Source of the DNA: Oscheius dolichura
Lineage: Eukaryota > Nematoda > Chromadorea > Rhabditida > Rhabditidae
NCBI GenBank assembly: GCA_932521035.1
Contig: OW051492.1
Coordinates: 2,790,001-2,854,000, forward strand
Reading direction: 5' to 3'
Length of the DNA: 64,000 nt
Below are positions 20,401 through 33,900 of this stretch, in pieces. The notes beneath the pieces are model-generated. The model saw only the letters and a program-made list of their open reading frames with translations, was not told the DNA's origin and did not search any database. The position numbers were made by a program, and so were the translations under genes. Each line of letters begins with the position of its first letter. The first letter of the stretch is position 1.

Positions 20401-23400
20401 CGTTCTACCCCTCTTTTACAGGTTAAGATAAATGTTTAGGAGGAGTCCCCGCCGTCGTTGGAGCTACCTACCCCGGCTACGCTCCCAACTACTACCCCGC
20501 TATTGGAAAATAAACCACTCCCTGATCTACTCCGGGTCAATATTGAACATACAAAGACAAAATAAAGATGCTCATACTTACTTGTCTGTCTCGCCGTCAC
20601 GGTAAATTCGACTCCGATTGCCAATGTACAGCTCGAGCTCTCGGAAATCTACCTAAAAATGACTGTCAGTCTAAACTTTCAGTAATTTTTAATGAACAAT
20701 AAGATTAGAAAGGAAAAGTACCCTTACCTGGCCCCCTAACGCTACTCCAAATCTCTCCGCTCCTGTTTCATTCAACCGTTGACTTGCTTCTTTTACCCTT
20801 TGCCAGCTATCCTGCGAAATACCGTCGTTCATCAAAATTACTACCTAAAATCAAAGTAATAGCTGAAAATATAAGGTAAGCCCACTTGAATGGCGTCTTT
20901 CCTCCTCCCTCTCAATAAATCGTCAACCGAAAGTTCTACAGCCTGTGCGGTGAGGGTGGATCCTCCATTGTAGGCGATGTTAAAGATGGCATTTCTAACC
21001 ATCTGAAAGCTTGTTTTACCATTATTTTGAGAGCAAAATAGACCTTTTTATCTCTTCCAAGTCCTAAAGTTTGTCTCAAAGTTGGTACAGAAGTAAAACT
21101 GTTGATTCCAACGGCCACATGGGTGCCATCAGCCGAGATGGGAAGTTTTTCAATAATGGTAAGAGCTAGTTCTCGCTGCTGCTCAAAGACCTAAAAGCCC
21201 ATTTTTTCCTTTATATATATAAGCGTACGCTTTCTCTAGAAGATGAAGCATCTAGGATTATTTGAAGGTCGACTTTTCGATATTTACAACTGAAATTTCT
21301 CTGTATTCAGAAAGATGGATACAGTAACCTGGAGGACAGGTTGTCTCCGATGACTTCTGTTTGTATACGATTGTCAGGATCTCGGAACTTGATCAGATCA
21401 GGGCTCAGAGCTTTGGCTATCGTTTTTTGTTCCCTAAAAAGAAGAAGGGAGTCAACAATGCTCGCAAGACGAGATTCTACCTTACGGGAGCCTTGGTTTC
21501 TTCTCTATCCAGACATTTTGAAATGGCGGAGCCTACATCTTCCAAAAATCTGTCTAATTTACTGGAGGAGAAGATATTTTTTAGCTCTTCTTGGTCTTCA
21601 TTTCCTTCTGTCGCAGCTACCGCGAAGACTTCCGTCTCCAACTGATGGAGAGATTCAAATTCTTCTTTGACCTTGCTCAATCCAAACTTGGCGTCGTTTC
21701 CACTGATCAGGACTATTACAACTCGTGTATTTGGCCTTCTTCTGCTCTTCAACTCCTAAAATTCTCTAGTTTCTTTTTAACAAAAATAAGCCAGCATCCC
21801 TCTTTGATTGCTGACACGACGGTCGTAAAGTTAGCTGGACCATTATGGGAGTTCTGGAGCCGCTGCAATTCATAGAGGACGTCTTCTCGGGAGAAATGGG
21901 ATCCCAGCTGGATGGAAGCTTCCGTCATCTTGTCAAAGGGGAAAACAGCCACGGAGAAACGTTTCTGAACAGTTTTTTAATGGATAAAAAGTGGAGAATG
22001 TACCTCGAAATAACTAGAAGGCAGAAATTTGATCAAATCTTCGGCAAATTGGCGTTCTTCGAAGAATTTCTGCTCCGCGGAGGTTGTATCAATTGCGACG
22101 ATGATTTCAACCGGGTCTGTGTCACATTGTGGTCTAGAATTTTTGAATCCCTTGTTAATAAAGTGACTCACTCTTTTTTAATTGCCGAAAGTTCTTCTTT
22201 TCCTTCAATAGGAGCTCTCCCGCAATGAAGAAGCGACTGCTCGGCTTCATTCAAAAATTGCTTTATCCTGGCGTCGATATACACTCTCCATTTGTCTCCC
22301 GCATAAAGTTCCAGCTCCCTAAAACCTCTCTTTTATTTTTCAATAGCCAAAAAACTGACTTGAACATATATTGTTTGCTCACAGTCACGGCGTAGACGTC
22401 GGCTCCCGTTGTTCGTAGCCTATTTGAAGTGTGGATCACATCATCCCAAAGGTCTTGACTATTTCCATCCGAGACCAATACTACCATTTGCCTGAATTGG
22501 GATTAATCTGGAAAGAGAAGATACAGTACCGGGCATTTGGTCGTTTTCTCTCTTCGAGCTCATGAATAGCCATTTGGAAGCCGTTTACCAAAGAAGTGCT
22601 TCCCCCGGTATTTTCAACAGACAGTAGGAAATCCAGAATAGTTGTTCTGAACCCCACTTGTGGTAAATAACAGTCTATGGTAGTCACCTCGAGGAAATTT
22701 GACCCAATTTCAGATGCAATGTGGCGTTGCTATTGAACAGAACTGCTCCAACTTTTACCCTATTTTCAAAGTCCTCTTCTGGAAGTCGCTTCACCTAAAA
22801 TTTTCCTTTCTTCACTTGAATTAATATTGAATTCACCAGGTCGACAGCAAATTGTAGCTGGCGCTGGAAATCAGCCTCCACACTGGTTGAGACATCGATG
22901 ACAAAGAGTAGGTCCACAATACAGGAGCCGGGAAGGGAGGCTACAGTACTTTCACCACAATTTTGTTAGGATCAAACCTTTTCCAGGTAATTGTACCGTA
23001 ACCTTCTCACTTATCTCATCCGCTGTTTTTATTCCATGAACTTTCGGTTCTTCTGAAGGACTGCGCGTCGTCGTAATTATCGTTTTAACCGCTTCCACCA
23101 GCCTCTGAAGGAGCTCTTTTCGTTTTCAAGGATACAGTAACCTACCGTCTCATCTTCTGGAACATGCTCCTTTGTTTCTGTATTTTCTTGCTCAGTAGTC
23201 GTCTCCGCTGTCTCTGTAGCAATTGTCGTCGTCTCCGTAACTTCTCTAGCCTCTGGAGTAGTAACTGTGGCTGTTTCGTTAGTCTCAGCAACCACATCCG
23301 GTACTTGATTGAGTTTGCTAATTTCTGTCTCAATTTCTACAAGATTTTCTTGATCCACATCTGCTCTCTTAGACAACTCCTGTGAGGCTGCAGTAGTGGT

Positions 23401-26400
23401 CAATGTTATTTCCAGTCCCTCCGATGTCTTCGCTTCCAAATCCCCAACCGGCGCCCCAGTAGAAGAAGCCGAATCCTCCTGCTCTGATACTGAAATAGCC
23501 GCGGCGTCCTTTGTCGTCGACGTCTCTTTGTTGTCATCCAAAGTAGAAGAAGTAGCCGTTGATTCAATTAGATTAGATTGCTTGATGTCTAGCCCCTCAT
23601 CATTGACTTCCTTCATCGCTTCCGAACAATTTTGGACGTTCTCTTTCAATTTGGTCAAGAATTGTTCCTCCTCGTTGTCCATGAAGACGTGCTTCTTGTT
23701 AGCGGTCCAGGCTTGGAGTTCTGTTCTGGAGAAGAAGTTGCTCGCGGTGTAAGCAAGTAGGACGCTATTTGGAGAGCTTCGCAGCTTTCTAAATTCTTCT
23801 CTGCTCATTTCGCCTCTTTGAACCTATTTTGGTCCCCAAAAGAGCGAACCCCCGGCCAAAACGTTATACTGTGAACCCACGTGGAAGTCTCGATCAAATG
23901 GTTCCAATAGTCCTGACTGTGTCCATCCGTCAACAAAATGATGATTAGTTTAGCATCCGCCCGTTTATTTGATAACAATCTCTGAAATCTTCGCCTAGAC
24001 TGAACTCTATGCTCTCCCTCACAGCAATGGCTAATTTAGCTCCTTCAACAGCCGAAGTAGAACCACCTGTGTGTTCTATTTTCTTTATAATTTCCAGTAT
24101 TTTTAATTTTTCATGACCCATAAGAGGAAGTTCCAATCTGGCATCCTATAAAATTCTCCCTTTCTGGGGAATTGACAAGGGTAACTCACGCGGGCGAAGC
24201 TAACAGCACCGATTCGCACTTTGGAGGTGGAATAATCGCCATCGCTGAAGAGATCAACAACCTTCGTGGCTACCGTAATCTCCTTGTCGAAGTCGCCTTC
24301 AACGCTGGTGGAACGGTCAAGAATCATGATCAGGTCTATGTCACAGAGCAAGGTAGAAGACTGAAAGCTCGGATTAGGCAGGGGAGAGAAAAGACGGCTT
24401 ACAGTGCTGGGATCACGCAGTTTGAAACCTTCTAGAGTTTTTGAAGATGCCGATACTTCTTCCTCATTCGTGGTAGAATGGGTTGCGGATACGTTTGCCG
24501 AGGTCAAAGACATTTTAGCGCTCTGCACGGGGGTCAGCATCTCGGCAGTTAAGGAATCTGGAAAAGGACAAATAAAATTAACTGTAGGCGACAAATAACG
24601 ATAGTGGAAATGAAAATCTAGAGTACAGTCATCCTTGTTCTTCTTCTTGAGAACGTGGTGACAATAGTGCAAGACCTACCATTTCCGCTGGACGGTGCGC
24701 TTGCTTCCTCTCCCGAGCCTTCCATCTCTTGTCCAGAACCTTCCAAGCCATCAGCGGAGTTCACACCGTTTTGACTGGTATTTCCACTGCCATCTTCTCG
24801 CTTTTCGATCGTTTCAGCTGTTGTTTTTTCGGGTAGAGTCGTCGAAGAGGGGAGCTCCTTTTGCAATTCGGCGGTAGTCGGTTCATCCGGGATAGTTGTC
24901 GTAGCTTCTGTCGCCGAAGATGTTCCTTCTGTGGTTATGGCACTTGTTGTGGTCTCTTCCAAAGTCCTTGTGGTCGCTTTTCCGATGGAAGTTGTAGGAA
25001 TTTCGGTTGTGGTTGTCGTTGTCGACGCAGTGGTGGTGGTCTCCTTCGAAACTTTCAACCTCTTCGATATGGTGGCTGCTGTAGTGAACAGTGGTTGAAC
25101 CAATCCTTTCAACCCGTCCTTCTTCTTGCCTCCCTCGTCATTGTCTACCTTTAGTGTCCTTTCAATCTAAAGAAATTAACATAAGAAATGACGACAAAAT
25201 CTACATTATTCTTTTCTGCCGATTTGGTTCTGGAACCGCTCTCCGCCCTCTTTCCAGTAGGCACTCCCACACATTTACCAATGTACGACGTCAATGTTGG
25301 AACAAATCTGGAAAAAAATGAGGGGTAGAACGTTTTTGGAAGGTAAATCAAAGCCAGAGAGATCGCAACGCTCAATGTTTGGTCTGTTCGAGGATTCTAG
25401 TTGGCTCGACGGTTTCCAGGCACCTTGGAGAAGTTTTAGTCAGACCAAGGACTTCCCTGACAAGGGAATGTTTTAACTTTAGACTGGCTTTTTGACTCGA
25501 GACCTATACCATTCGAAAGAGCGTAAAAAGTTATGGTAGGGATCGCTTTTAGATTTTACTCAATGATCTCCGTTACGGAGTAGCGACGCCAAGAAAGTTG
25601 GCTAAAATCGACGAAAATCGACAAAAACGGCCGTCGAAATGTGAGCCCCGAAAGCAGCTTGTAAAAATGTGAAGTGGTGGCCTAGTGGATTGTAGTCGAG
25701 GCTTTGATTCTTTTTGCGTTTTTTGATCTTGAGTTCGATCCCCCCATGGGTCAACGAGTATACGGTAAGTTAATCTAAACCCCTTTAAAATTCTTCGAAA
25801 CTGCTATAATAAGCTCAAATCATTCTTTTTTTTGCAAGACTTTCCTCTATTAGAGGGCACCAGGTGGAATTTACAGGCTCTCCTTTGCATTGAACAACTG
25901 GAACCGCGCCCTCTGTGTTCTCTCGTGAATAATTCACGCGTTTTCATTATTCCATTTAACTATAAATAAGCCGTGTTTCTTTAGTCTTGTGATTGTTCCC
26001 TGTGTCCGACCACCCTAAACCTCAATTCCCCGCCCCTCTCTAATCACCAGACACAGAAGTTTGAAGCAGAGGAGACGGCCGACCCCCCTCAACCACGGCG
26101 GCTCTCTCCCTCTCGTCTAAAAAGTAAATTGAATGCCCGCCCCGGGATAAAGCGAATTAATGGCTGGACCCGAGACGAGAAATCATTCTTCTCTACCCCA
26201 GTTCACTATGAGGTGTCTTCTCCTACTCATCGTTGTTTCAGCGATGTTCGTCGAGAGCTTACGTGAGTCTTACCCACTAATATTGCTACCAAATGTTGCG
26301 GAAAAGTCTTACAAAGCGATCTTTACCCTCTAAATTTTCGACAAATGAGCCCCTACTCAAATTAGAGGCCTCAAATCCTCCTTCAATCCGTTTCATTGAA

Positions 26401-28799
26401 ATAAAGTGCCCTGGAGACTTTTAGAAACATTTTTCCTACGGCCACGAGATGGGATTTTATTCCAAAATGGTCCTGCCTATTTCACTACCTCCCTTATTCT
26501 CTAAAACATTAGGAATTATCCTCCCCAATCCTGTTTATAACTCCACCATGACCAGGAGGCGCCCCCAGCCTTTTTGAAATGCCTCGAAAGTTGCTCTCTT
26601 GAATTTCTTGAAAAGAATGACGTTTCTAATAATATTTACGTATCCTTATTATCCTTTCCTATTTTCAAATCAGATTTTCTTTAGCAATTACCGCGAAATC
26701 TGATGCCATAATCGCTGCAATAAAAGCCAAGCTGCAATCCGTCAAACAGGACAAGTCGTCGTTCACTTCTACAGCAGCAGCCAGACATTACTACTTCTTC
26801 GAGAGGAAATTCAAAAAATACTTCAGGTTTGCTCTCTCCCATTAAAGTAAGAAGAGTAAGATTTTAGGAAAGGCAAAAAGGGTCGAAAAGTCCAGAAAAA
26901 CAAGTATCATATTGTGGTGAACAGGCACTGAACGGGAGGCAGGGAGAAACAATCAGTTTTGTACAAAGAATAAAAGATTTGATGTTGACCAACCTTGTGT
27001 AACGGGTGCCGATAAAGAGACGACTCTTGTGGCCTACGTAGATTAACAGTTCGGCGTTATTGTAGTCCCGGCCGGCAGAGGCGGCGAACAGCTCAGCGCC
27101 GGTATCCTGGAAGTTTTTGGTAAGATCTTCATTAAATGCTCTAAAGGGTTACTGTGGGCAATTGTTCTAAAGGTCTGCCTGTCACAGACCCACTATAGAT
27201 TACGGTAGGTTACCCCATTTTGAAAGAAATGAGAGAAGACTTACCTGCAATGCCCTGCCGGTCATTTGCACCACATTCCAATATTCCTGTCCATGGCCAT
27301 CAGAAATCAGAACAAAAACCTAAATAGTCAACATTGTACTTTCATTTTCCTCAATGTAATCCGCTAACCTGTTTAGCATCCCTCCTTCTCGCCCTGGCCA
27401 TTTCATCAATGGCCATATCAATGGCGCTGGCTATCCGAGTGCTCTGTCCAGTAAATTCGACTTTCCTCAATTCATCCAACATTTTTTCCTTACTCCTGCC
27501 TATCATGAATGAGATAAGCACTTCCGATGTGGCAGCAAATCGAACTACCGATGCCTGAAAATGTTGATTACCCTTTTTATAGGAGTAAAGAGAACCTGGA
27601 GCCGACTCTTGTAGCTGTCCTCCGGGAAGGAGTCAAGAATCTCCAAGGCTAGGATTTTCTGATCCTCAAAGATTTCATAAACACTGCCAGAAGTGTCCAG
27701 GACAAGGATAAGATCCACCTAAAACCGTTGGTTTATTTTCCCAGCCAGCGGGATCACCTTATCCTGCTCGCAGTTCTGTCCCTCTTCGAAGAGTTTCGGT
27801 TTATCCTGTGCCCTCCCAATTCTGACACCTTTCGCTCTCTTCGGAGCAATCTTCCCCCGTTCTACACAAGCTCCCACGGCTTCGTCCAACCGGTGATGAA
27901 ATTCTTGTGTGTCATCGGCATCAATCAGAAGACGTTCCCGATCGCCGGTATAGCCGAGAAGAGCCAGGAAATTGGAGAGAGGATTGCCGGAAAGAGCAAA
28001 CACATGAATTCCGAGCTCTTGAATCGAGGCGCTGAATAATAAGGGGGGATCTCGAAAAGGAAATTATATGGGTAGGTACCCGGCTTTGATTGTTTCCGCC
28101 ACATAATCCGTGTTGACCCCGTCATGTGCCAGAATGATCAGCCGGCGGGATGCGGGTTCACCGTACTGAAATCGAAGGATCTTTACCAGATTTTGGTTAT
28201 CAAAAAGGGCTTTCTATCCAGAGAATTGAGGCAAAGGTCTAAAAGTATTCAAAACAGGTTCCTACCGTTTTAAATTGGGCCACGGCCGCTTCAAAAGCCC
28301 TGGCCACTGAAGTCTGAACATGCTGCTTCGACCTCAACTTGCCAATGAGAGTAGCTATCTAAAATTTGGCCCGTTTTCTTCCAAAAGATCTATTTTACCC
28401 TATTTGTATCATTAGAAAACGGCGATCCCAACTCCATCAAGGTTACTGGACTGGAATGGAAGCCGATTACACCATACCGCTGTCTCCTGGTGGATAGAAC
28501 CGATTCCAAGTGTCTGTATGGGGAATATTCTGATTTTAAGTGATTAAAAAACTCACTTTAAAGTCCTCAATACTCGTTGTAGTTGAATTTTAAAATTCGT
28601 CCTATTGGCGGCTGTGATATCAATAAGAAAGACGACTTCAATTGGAGAATAGTCACATTTTGACGTGGAGCCAATGGACTGCTCATTTTGAGCAAGGGCT
28701 AACGATACTAGAAAAATGGGAAGCAGAGCCTAAAAATGGAGAAAATTGGGAAAAAAAAAACGAGAGAACGAGTACCTCCAAGGAGAGGAGTTTTCTCAT
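17449..28799 (-). CDS. Giant secreted protein with eight vWA domains
   Basis: By phase-consistent splicing I read one gene of more than 35 exons and about 2,200 residues. It begins with a signal peptide split over exons 28799-28776 and 28729-28557 (ALLPIFLVSLALAQ). Order: vWA1 (28.7-27.76 kb), vWA2 (27.72-26.99 kb plus exon 25307-25205), Thr-rich linker (25166-24403), vWA3 (24.36-23.6 kb), Thr/Glu-rich linker (23.6-23.0 kb), vWA4 (22.94-22.2 kb), vWA5 (22.15-21.5 kb), vWA6 (21.3-20.58 kb plus 19789-19717), vWA7 (19.45-18.73 kb), Pro/Thr-rich linker, vWA8 (18.15-17.45 kb). Metal-site motifs (pattern DxSxS): DITAA, DTSGS, DRSTS, DVSTS, DTTSA, DASSS, DNTDKS, DSSGS. So vWA1 and vWA5 probably lack metal binding. 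Such proteins act in extracellular matrix or adhesion. Two plus-strand genes lie inside its introns. Some exon joins (about 22.35 kb, 18.45 kb) are uncertain, and it could be expressed as shorter units. Confidence 0.75.
20274..20513 (+). CDS. Small secreted Ala/Tyr/Gly-rich protein, nested
   Basis: Two exons (20274-20397, 20440-20513) give 65 residues. MFRFIAALLALFAMTTAQG is a signal peptide. The mature chain is about 46 residues, rich in Tyr, Ala, Pro and Gly (YATASAYPYAYGAYAPSN; GATYPGYAPNYYPAIGK), a composition seen in cuticle-associated and YGG-type small secreted peptides of nematodes; I cannot name a family. TATAAAT lies about 90 bp upstream and AATAAA about 48 bp after the stop. It lies within an intron of the vWA gene on the opposite strand. 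Confidence 0.85.
26208..26931 (+). CDS. Small secreted basic protein, nested
   Basis: Three exons (26208-26262, 26685-26826, 26868-26931) give 86 residues; AATAAA follows about 40 bp after the stop. MRCLLLLIVVSAMFVESL is a signal peptide. The rest is helical and basic: AKSDAIIAAIKAKLQSVKQD, then RHYYFFERKFKKYFR, ending KGKKGRKVQKNKYHIVVNRH. No cysteines in the mature chain. The charge and helix pattern would fit an antimicrobial or nucleic-acid-binding peptide, but that is a guess. The first intron (422 bp) is long for this region. The gene lies inside an intron of the vWA gene, opposite strand. Confidence 0.75.
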
Positions 28800-30795
28800 G
28801 GTTTATGCTCTCTCTGACAATTGAAGCCTCTTCTCTTGATCGCGGCTGGAAAGGAACACTTTTAAAATGGACAGGGGCAGATGTTTTGAGGTTTGTTAAA
28901 ACCAAGGTTAGTTTTTAGAGAGAGCGAACAAGCTAATCGGTCATCGTAGGAGGGATTAGTCAAGAAAATGACGGGAAATGGAAATGGTCTTGACCATGAG
29001 CGAGGGAAGGTTTACAACTCTCCAAAGACGAAGGTAGAGGTTCGCCAAAAGTCAAAGTGTTTTCCTAAACAAGTCTCTCTGTTTCCGAGTCAGATCAAGA
29101 TCATGTAAGGGGGAGACAGGGAATAACTCATCGAGAACTGGTATCGCCGGGGGCAGAGAAAGGGAGAGGATTAGCCTCTTCAGTTTGGCTATTGCCCTTT
29201 AACCTGTAGACATTGTTTGTCTCTTATTGTTCCCGGGTTCCTTTTCTTAGTCGAAAGGTAGAAATGAGGTGGAAACCATCAGCGAAGCAACCTCCGTTCA
29301 GTCGGTTAACTAATCGCCTGCCATTTTTCTTTTTCTCTCCGGGAAAGGGAGAGAACAATGGCCGTTAGTAAAGAGGCGAAAGATTTCCTTGGAATGGAAG
29401 GGAGAAAATCTTAGAAAGTGAGACAACCAGCTCTAAAGAGATTAATGTTGCCTGCAGGGGTTTTGGCGAGAAAAATTCTGAGGTTTTGTGAGAAAGAAGG
29501 CTGCCAGGCGGGAACTGTTCCCAGCGGGACTCCGCTCTCCACATATTAGCCGTACAAAAAACGGCTGTGCTAAAGCAAATCAGCTAATGTTACGCGAGAC
29601 AAAAGAAAAACACATAGCACATCATAATAATGGGCTGGTCAGGTTTTCGGGACTGTCGGCCTCTTCCTCCTCATTAGGGCACGCGCTGGGCACTGTTAGC
29701 CATCGCTGCTGCTGAAACATAGAGCAAGCAACAAACCCGATCCACCACCGGGAGGCGAGGGCATAATGGACCGAGTATGGCGATCTTGGGGGTGGGCTGG
29801 TGACTGACAGCTTCTGGGACAGGGACAAGTCTTTGTTACATGGAAAAGATAACCACGGATAGGGGTAATCGGATCTGGGGGGAAACGGGGGAAAACGAGA
29901 CGCGAGACATGGTGGAGACAAGTTCTAGGTTATGGTAAACTTTTCCCCCGCGGTCATTAACCCGTATAACCGGAAATGATTGTCGCTAAGAGTAAGCGGA
30001 TACCGTATACCAAGTAACAAAAGCTGCAGGGCGTCTATTCTCGATCCCGTCGCTCTGGATGAACTGAAACTTGGAGTAGAGCAAAGAGGGGAATCTTTTA
30101 GAGTGGAAGGGGTACTGTAGGTAATTATTTATAAAATACTTTAAAGTAACAAATGTTTAAGAAGAAAAGAATAGCCACTGCCCCTCAAAAAACTGGACAG
30201 GAAGAAGACTATGCCACCTCTGCTGCTGCGAGATCTTGCCCCTCACCTACGGCTGACTGCACTCCGCACTAGTCGTGGATCATTTGAGCATACAAAATGT
30301 ACCGGTTCTTATTCTTTTAGTCGTTTTTAGGTAAGTGCTAGAAGCGGCCGGCTATCCAAATGAAGATAGACGGGTGAATTATGGAAAAGTGCCTGATAGA
30401 TAGGGAAAATGATGAAGGAGAAAGTGAGATGACCCGCGCTTTCTCTCGTTTTATCGTAGAAAAGACCAGCGATCCGACGTAGCTCTTTTTCTACATGGGA
30501 ACGGCGACTCTCCTGTCAGAGATGTGGGAAGATAGATGAATCCGTGAACAAGTTCGGCTGTCACAAGCTGGGGGTTCTTTCAGATTTCTTTCAAACATTG
30601 TAAGACCACCTTATGCCGTCCGGAATGCAAAGTGATTAGTGTTTTCATCAACGACAAGCTGTGAGTGAAAGTGTATTAGATTTTTGACATCCCTAAATGA
30701 TCCTTATCGGCTTCAAAAGTAAACACTTTATGAAAAATGTAATGCACGTTTGAATTGCATCCGGCTTAACAAAATACACATTTCGATGCAGCAGA
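28800..30795. other. No gene recognised; promoter region of the vWA gene and of K1
   Basis: About 2 kb of intergenic sequence between the divergent vWA and K1 genes. Open frames here (for example 29488-29715 and 29622-29921) have no family resemblance or splice support. I see no RNA gene. Confidence 0.45.
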
Positions 30796-30844
30796 TTGTT
30801 TACCAACCGCCCGGAACATGCTGACTCTTGCAGGGTCTGATAAG
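30796..30844 (+). promoter_or_regulatory. Forkhead-type plus GATA-type site pair upstream of K1
   Basis: TTGTTTAC at 30796-30803 and CTGATAAG at 30837-30844, ending about 90 bp before the K1 start. The same pair at similar spacing occurs upstream of K2, K3 and the K5 fragment. TTGTTTAC is the complement of GTAAACAA (FOXO/DAF-16 type) and TGATAAG the complement of CTTATCA. Confidence 0.55.
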
Positions 30845-30934
30845 GAGAGGTTTTACTCGTGTCATTTCAATTTCTCTCCACTGGAGCTTATTTTCTACGG
30901 TTTTTTGCCATTAAAGTTTAGAATCTAGGTAAAG

Positions 30935-33900
30935 ATGAACCAGTCCCTGAATTATTGCTGGCCAATTGGCGTTCTAGCAGCAAATGATGTAAATAATGGT
31001 TTACTGGAGAACGACCTCGTGTATATCGTCGATTCCGCTGCCGATTATTCATCCGATAGAATCAGAGATTTTTTAAAGCATTATAGTGAAGCAGTCATGA
31101 ATCAAGAACTTCTCTTAGAAGAGTATAAGCAGTGTATACGCGATGAAAATTCACCGCATTGCGTAATCTGCACGAGACAGGGGCGTATTATCAAAGTCGC
31201 CAAAGAAGTTATCAGAATAGTTAGTGATCTTCCCTCAAAGAAGAAAAACATATTCAGATGGAACTTGACGAATTTGAAGCGATTTTCTTCTCCCATTTAA
31301 TTTGTATTGATAATAACAATGTAGAAACTTCGATGCAAACTTTTAAATTTTATACATGGGCTACCGCTCCTTATATTGAAAGCGCGTTCAGCGCACTATA
31401 CAGTGGCATTACCCATGCCGTAAGGGAATTTCTGTGTTTCATATTACTGCAATCATAGATGGCCAGCTTACAAACGGCATCATTTCATGAATGTGAGCAA
31501 CAAAGAGTCACCATTGGGCTTATTCTAAAGGCATTTCACAGTTTATTACATCACCGACACGTGGATATTTCGGTTGCAACAGCCCTAGACTCAAGATTTA
31601 CATTTGAAGTATTAAATAAGAGTCGGCCTCTGTCAACTCTAGCTTTTTCCGAGGTGGCACTGGTCACTTTACAAGTAAACGCAGATTAGAGAAAAAGCGT
31701 CTACAAAATTTCAGGAATTGTTCGAACAAATTCAGAAAGAACAAGAATCCAATCCATGCTTTTACTTTGACAAGGGAGATATCCTGGTATTTTATGAATC
31801 AGTGTAATTTGTGACCAATTTAGGAGGAATACATTAGAACGCTGAAAGACGTGGGCTGGTTGTATCCCACTTTATTTGCTGTATTCGTTAGTTATCAGCG
31901 AGAACTGAGGACAAACTTTATGTGTTTAGCGAGAAAATTCTTATCGCAAGGCGGCAGTTCGAAAGGCCTTTGGGGCTATGGAACAATTTCATGAGAACAA
32001 GCAGTTCAGGACCAATAAAGCCTTTTTCTTACCAAATGGGATAAAATATGGAAAAATATTGGTGACTTCTTTCATCGAGGCCATAGTAGGCAACTTCTGT
32101 CGTTCTTTATTCCACTCTCCTTTAGATAAACGCCCCTTCACAGTATTTCGACATCTACTTGGATGGCCTGTGCTTCTTCTTATGCCTGGAACCTAGCCTA
32201 ATGCTGACATTGGAAGATGAACAATTTCGGGAGGTATTCAAGGTTGTATATAGTCCGTTTCCAACGGATATGTCACGAGTTCAAATTTCGTGGCGCATCT
32301 CCGCTGCGAGACCATGTCGCAAGAAGGCTGGTCCCACAGCGGAGGCGCGACAGACCTTTAAATCCCTTGACATATCCGTTTTTCCGGATTCAAATTTGGC
32401 AGCGCGTCTCCTCTACGGGACCATGTTAGAAAGCTTCCTGGTCCCGTAGCGGAGAGGTTTTTCCGAGGAATATCCGTTGGAAATGGACTATAGCTCATAT
32501 TTAGCGGGTAATCCCGGTTATAAACAACGCGCTGGAAAAGAAGGGAAGCAGAAGAAATGAAACATTAGAGAGTCTTCTAGCAAAGCCCAACGTGGCAGTC
32601 AATCTGGAGATGTATTATGTAAGAAACTACGTGTTCCTTTTTAAATACCTCTGCCTTGACCAGACATTTCAACTTAATCTCAGCAGCTGCTTTCTCTATA
32701 GGGAGAAGATGTTCTGCACGCTAATTTGTAAAACATTTGGACAATTGGAACTCTCACCACAATTGGTGAAAACGTAAGTGCTGGATTTTGGTACAATGTC
32801 AATAATTTCAGAGTTGTTCTTGCTCCTCCTGCCGAATATGACAAAACTTGTTTTGACAAAGTGAAGCCATATATGAGGGTCTCTGTACATTCTTTATTAT
32901 TGGACTATCAGGGAGAGCCAGAGGCACTCGTTTAATTTTCTGTCAAGAATTCTGTTTATTTAGGAATGTGTCCCTTTCTATCCCTACCATGAATGTTACG
33001 ACTACAATAATGTCTATACGTTACCTAGAGGCTTCCTTCAAACCGTGAGGATATCTTTATAAAAACTTGGAAAATTTGAATTTAGTGGGTGACAAATGAT
33101 GCGATTCTAAAGCAACACCTTCTGACTATAATGGATAACGAAGGGATGCATTTGGGGAAGTATGTTGCTGAACTGATTCACGATGATGAATCCAAGGCTA
33201 AAGTTTTTTATGAATGCATGCCGGAAACTAATCAGAATCGAGTAGGTGTTATTATATTCGCTTTACAAATTTATCTTTGGAGAACTATAAGGTTTTCGAA
33301 AACATTTGGCACAGTGGAGTTTGGTGGTATCTTCTAATTGTCTGCCTGGAAAAATGCCAAGGAGTGCGGGCTCTTTTTCCAGCAGAGGTTTTAAACGGGC
33401 AATAGAACTGAACTCAGTTTCTAGCGAGTTCACAAGAATTTTGCACGCGCTACTTCCTCTCTGATTTCTTTTAGCACGCTACAATATTATTATCACAAGC
33501 TAAAGGCTAATTTCAATGAGAAACAACAACAAACTATTGAGGTACCGAAATGACAACTTACAATGAGATGGATATTTCCAGAAAAGCTTAAAAGCCCGCG
33601 AAGATGCAGAGGACTGCTTCACTGGATACTTGAACGGACTAACTGACTATAGTGTAGATATAAAGTTTCAGAACTTTGCAAAGTCGCATGCTTATGTCTA
33701 CTTTACATGTTTTATTCATCGATTCATGGTGAGAAGGAAACATACTGTGGTCCGTCATGTTATCTATCGTTTTTATTATAGAATCAAGTGCTCAAAGAAG
33801 CTGACGTTCATCTATTGGAAAAGGATCTCATACTCTTCCGGGACACAGCATTCCAGGTTCCACAACTCAGAGCAAGATTTGCTGATATGAACTTCAAAGA

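Noticed and set aside
20578..20580. TAA as the true end of a separate four-vWA gene
   Set aside because: The TAA lies inside a perfect donor (AA/GTAAGT), and the next exon (19789-19717) continues in phase and supplies the missing end of the vWA domain.
26866..26994. Extension of the vWA2 exon through to a stop inside the plus-strand gene
   Set aside because: The extension has no family resemblance, while a splice from 26994 to 25307 is in phase and completes the domain.
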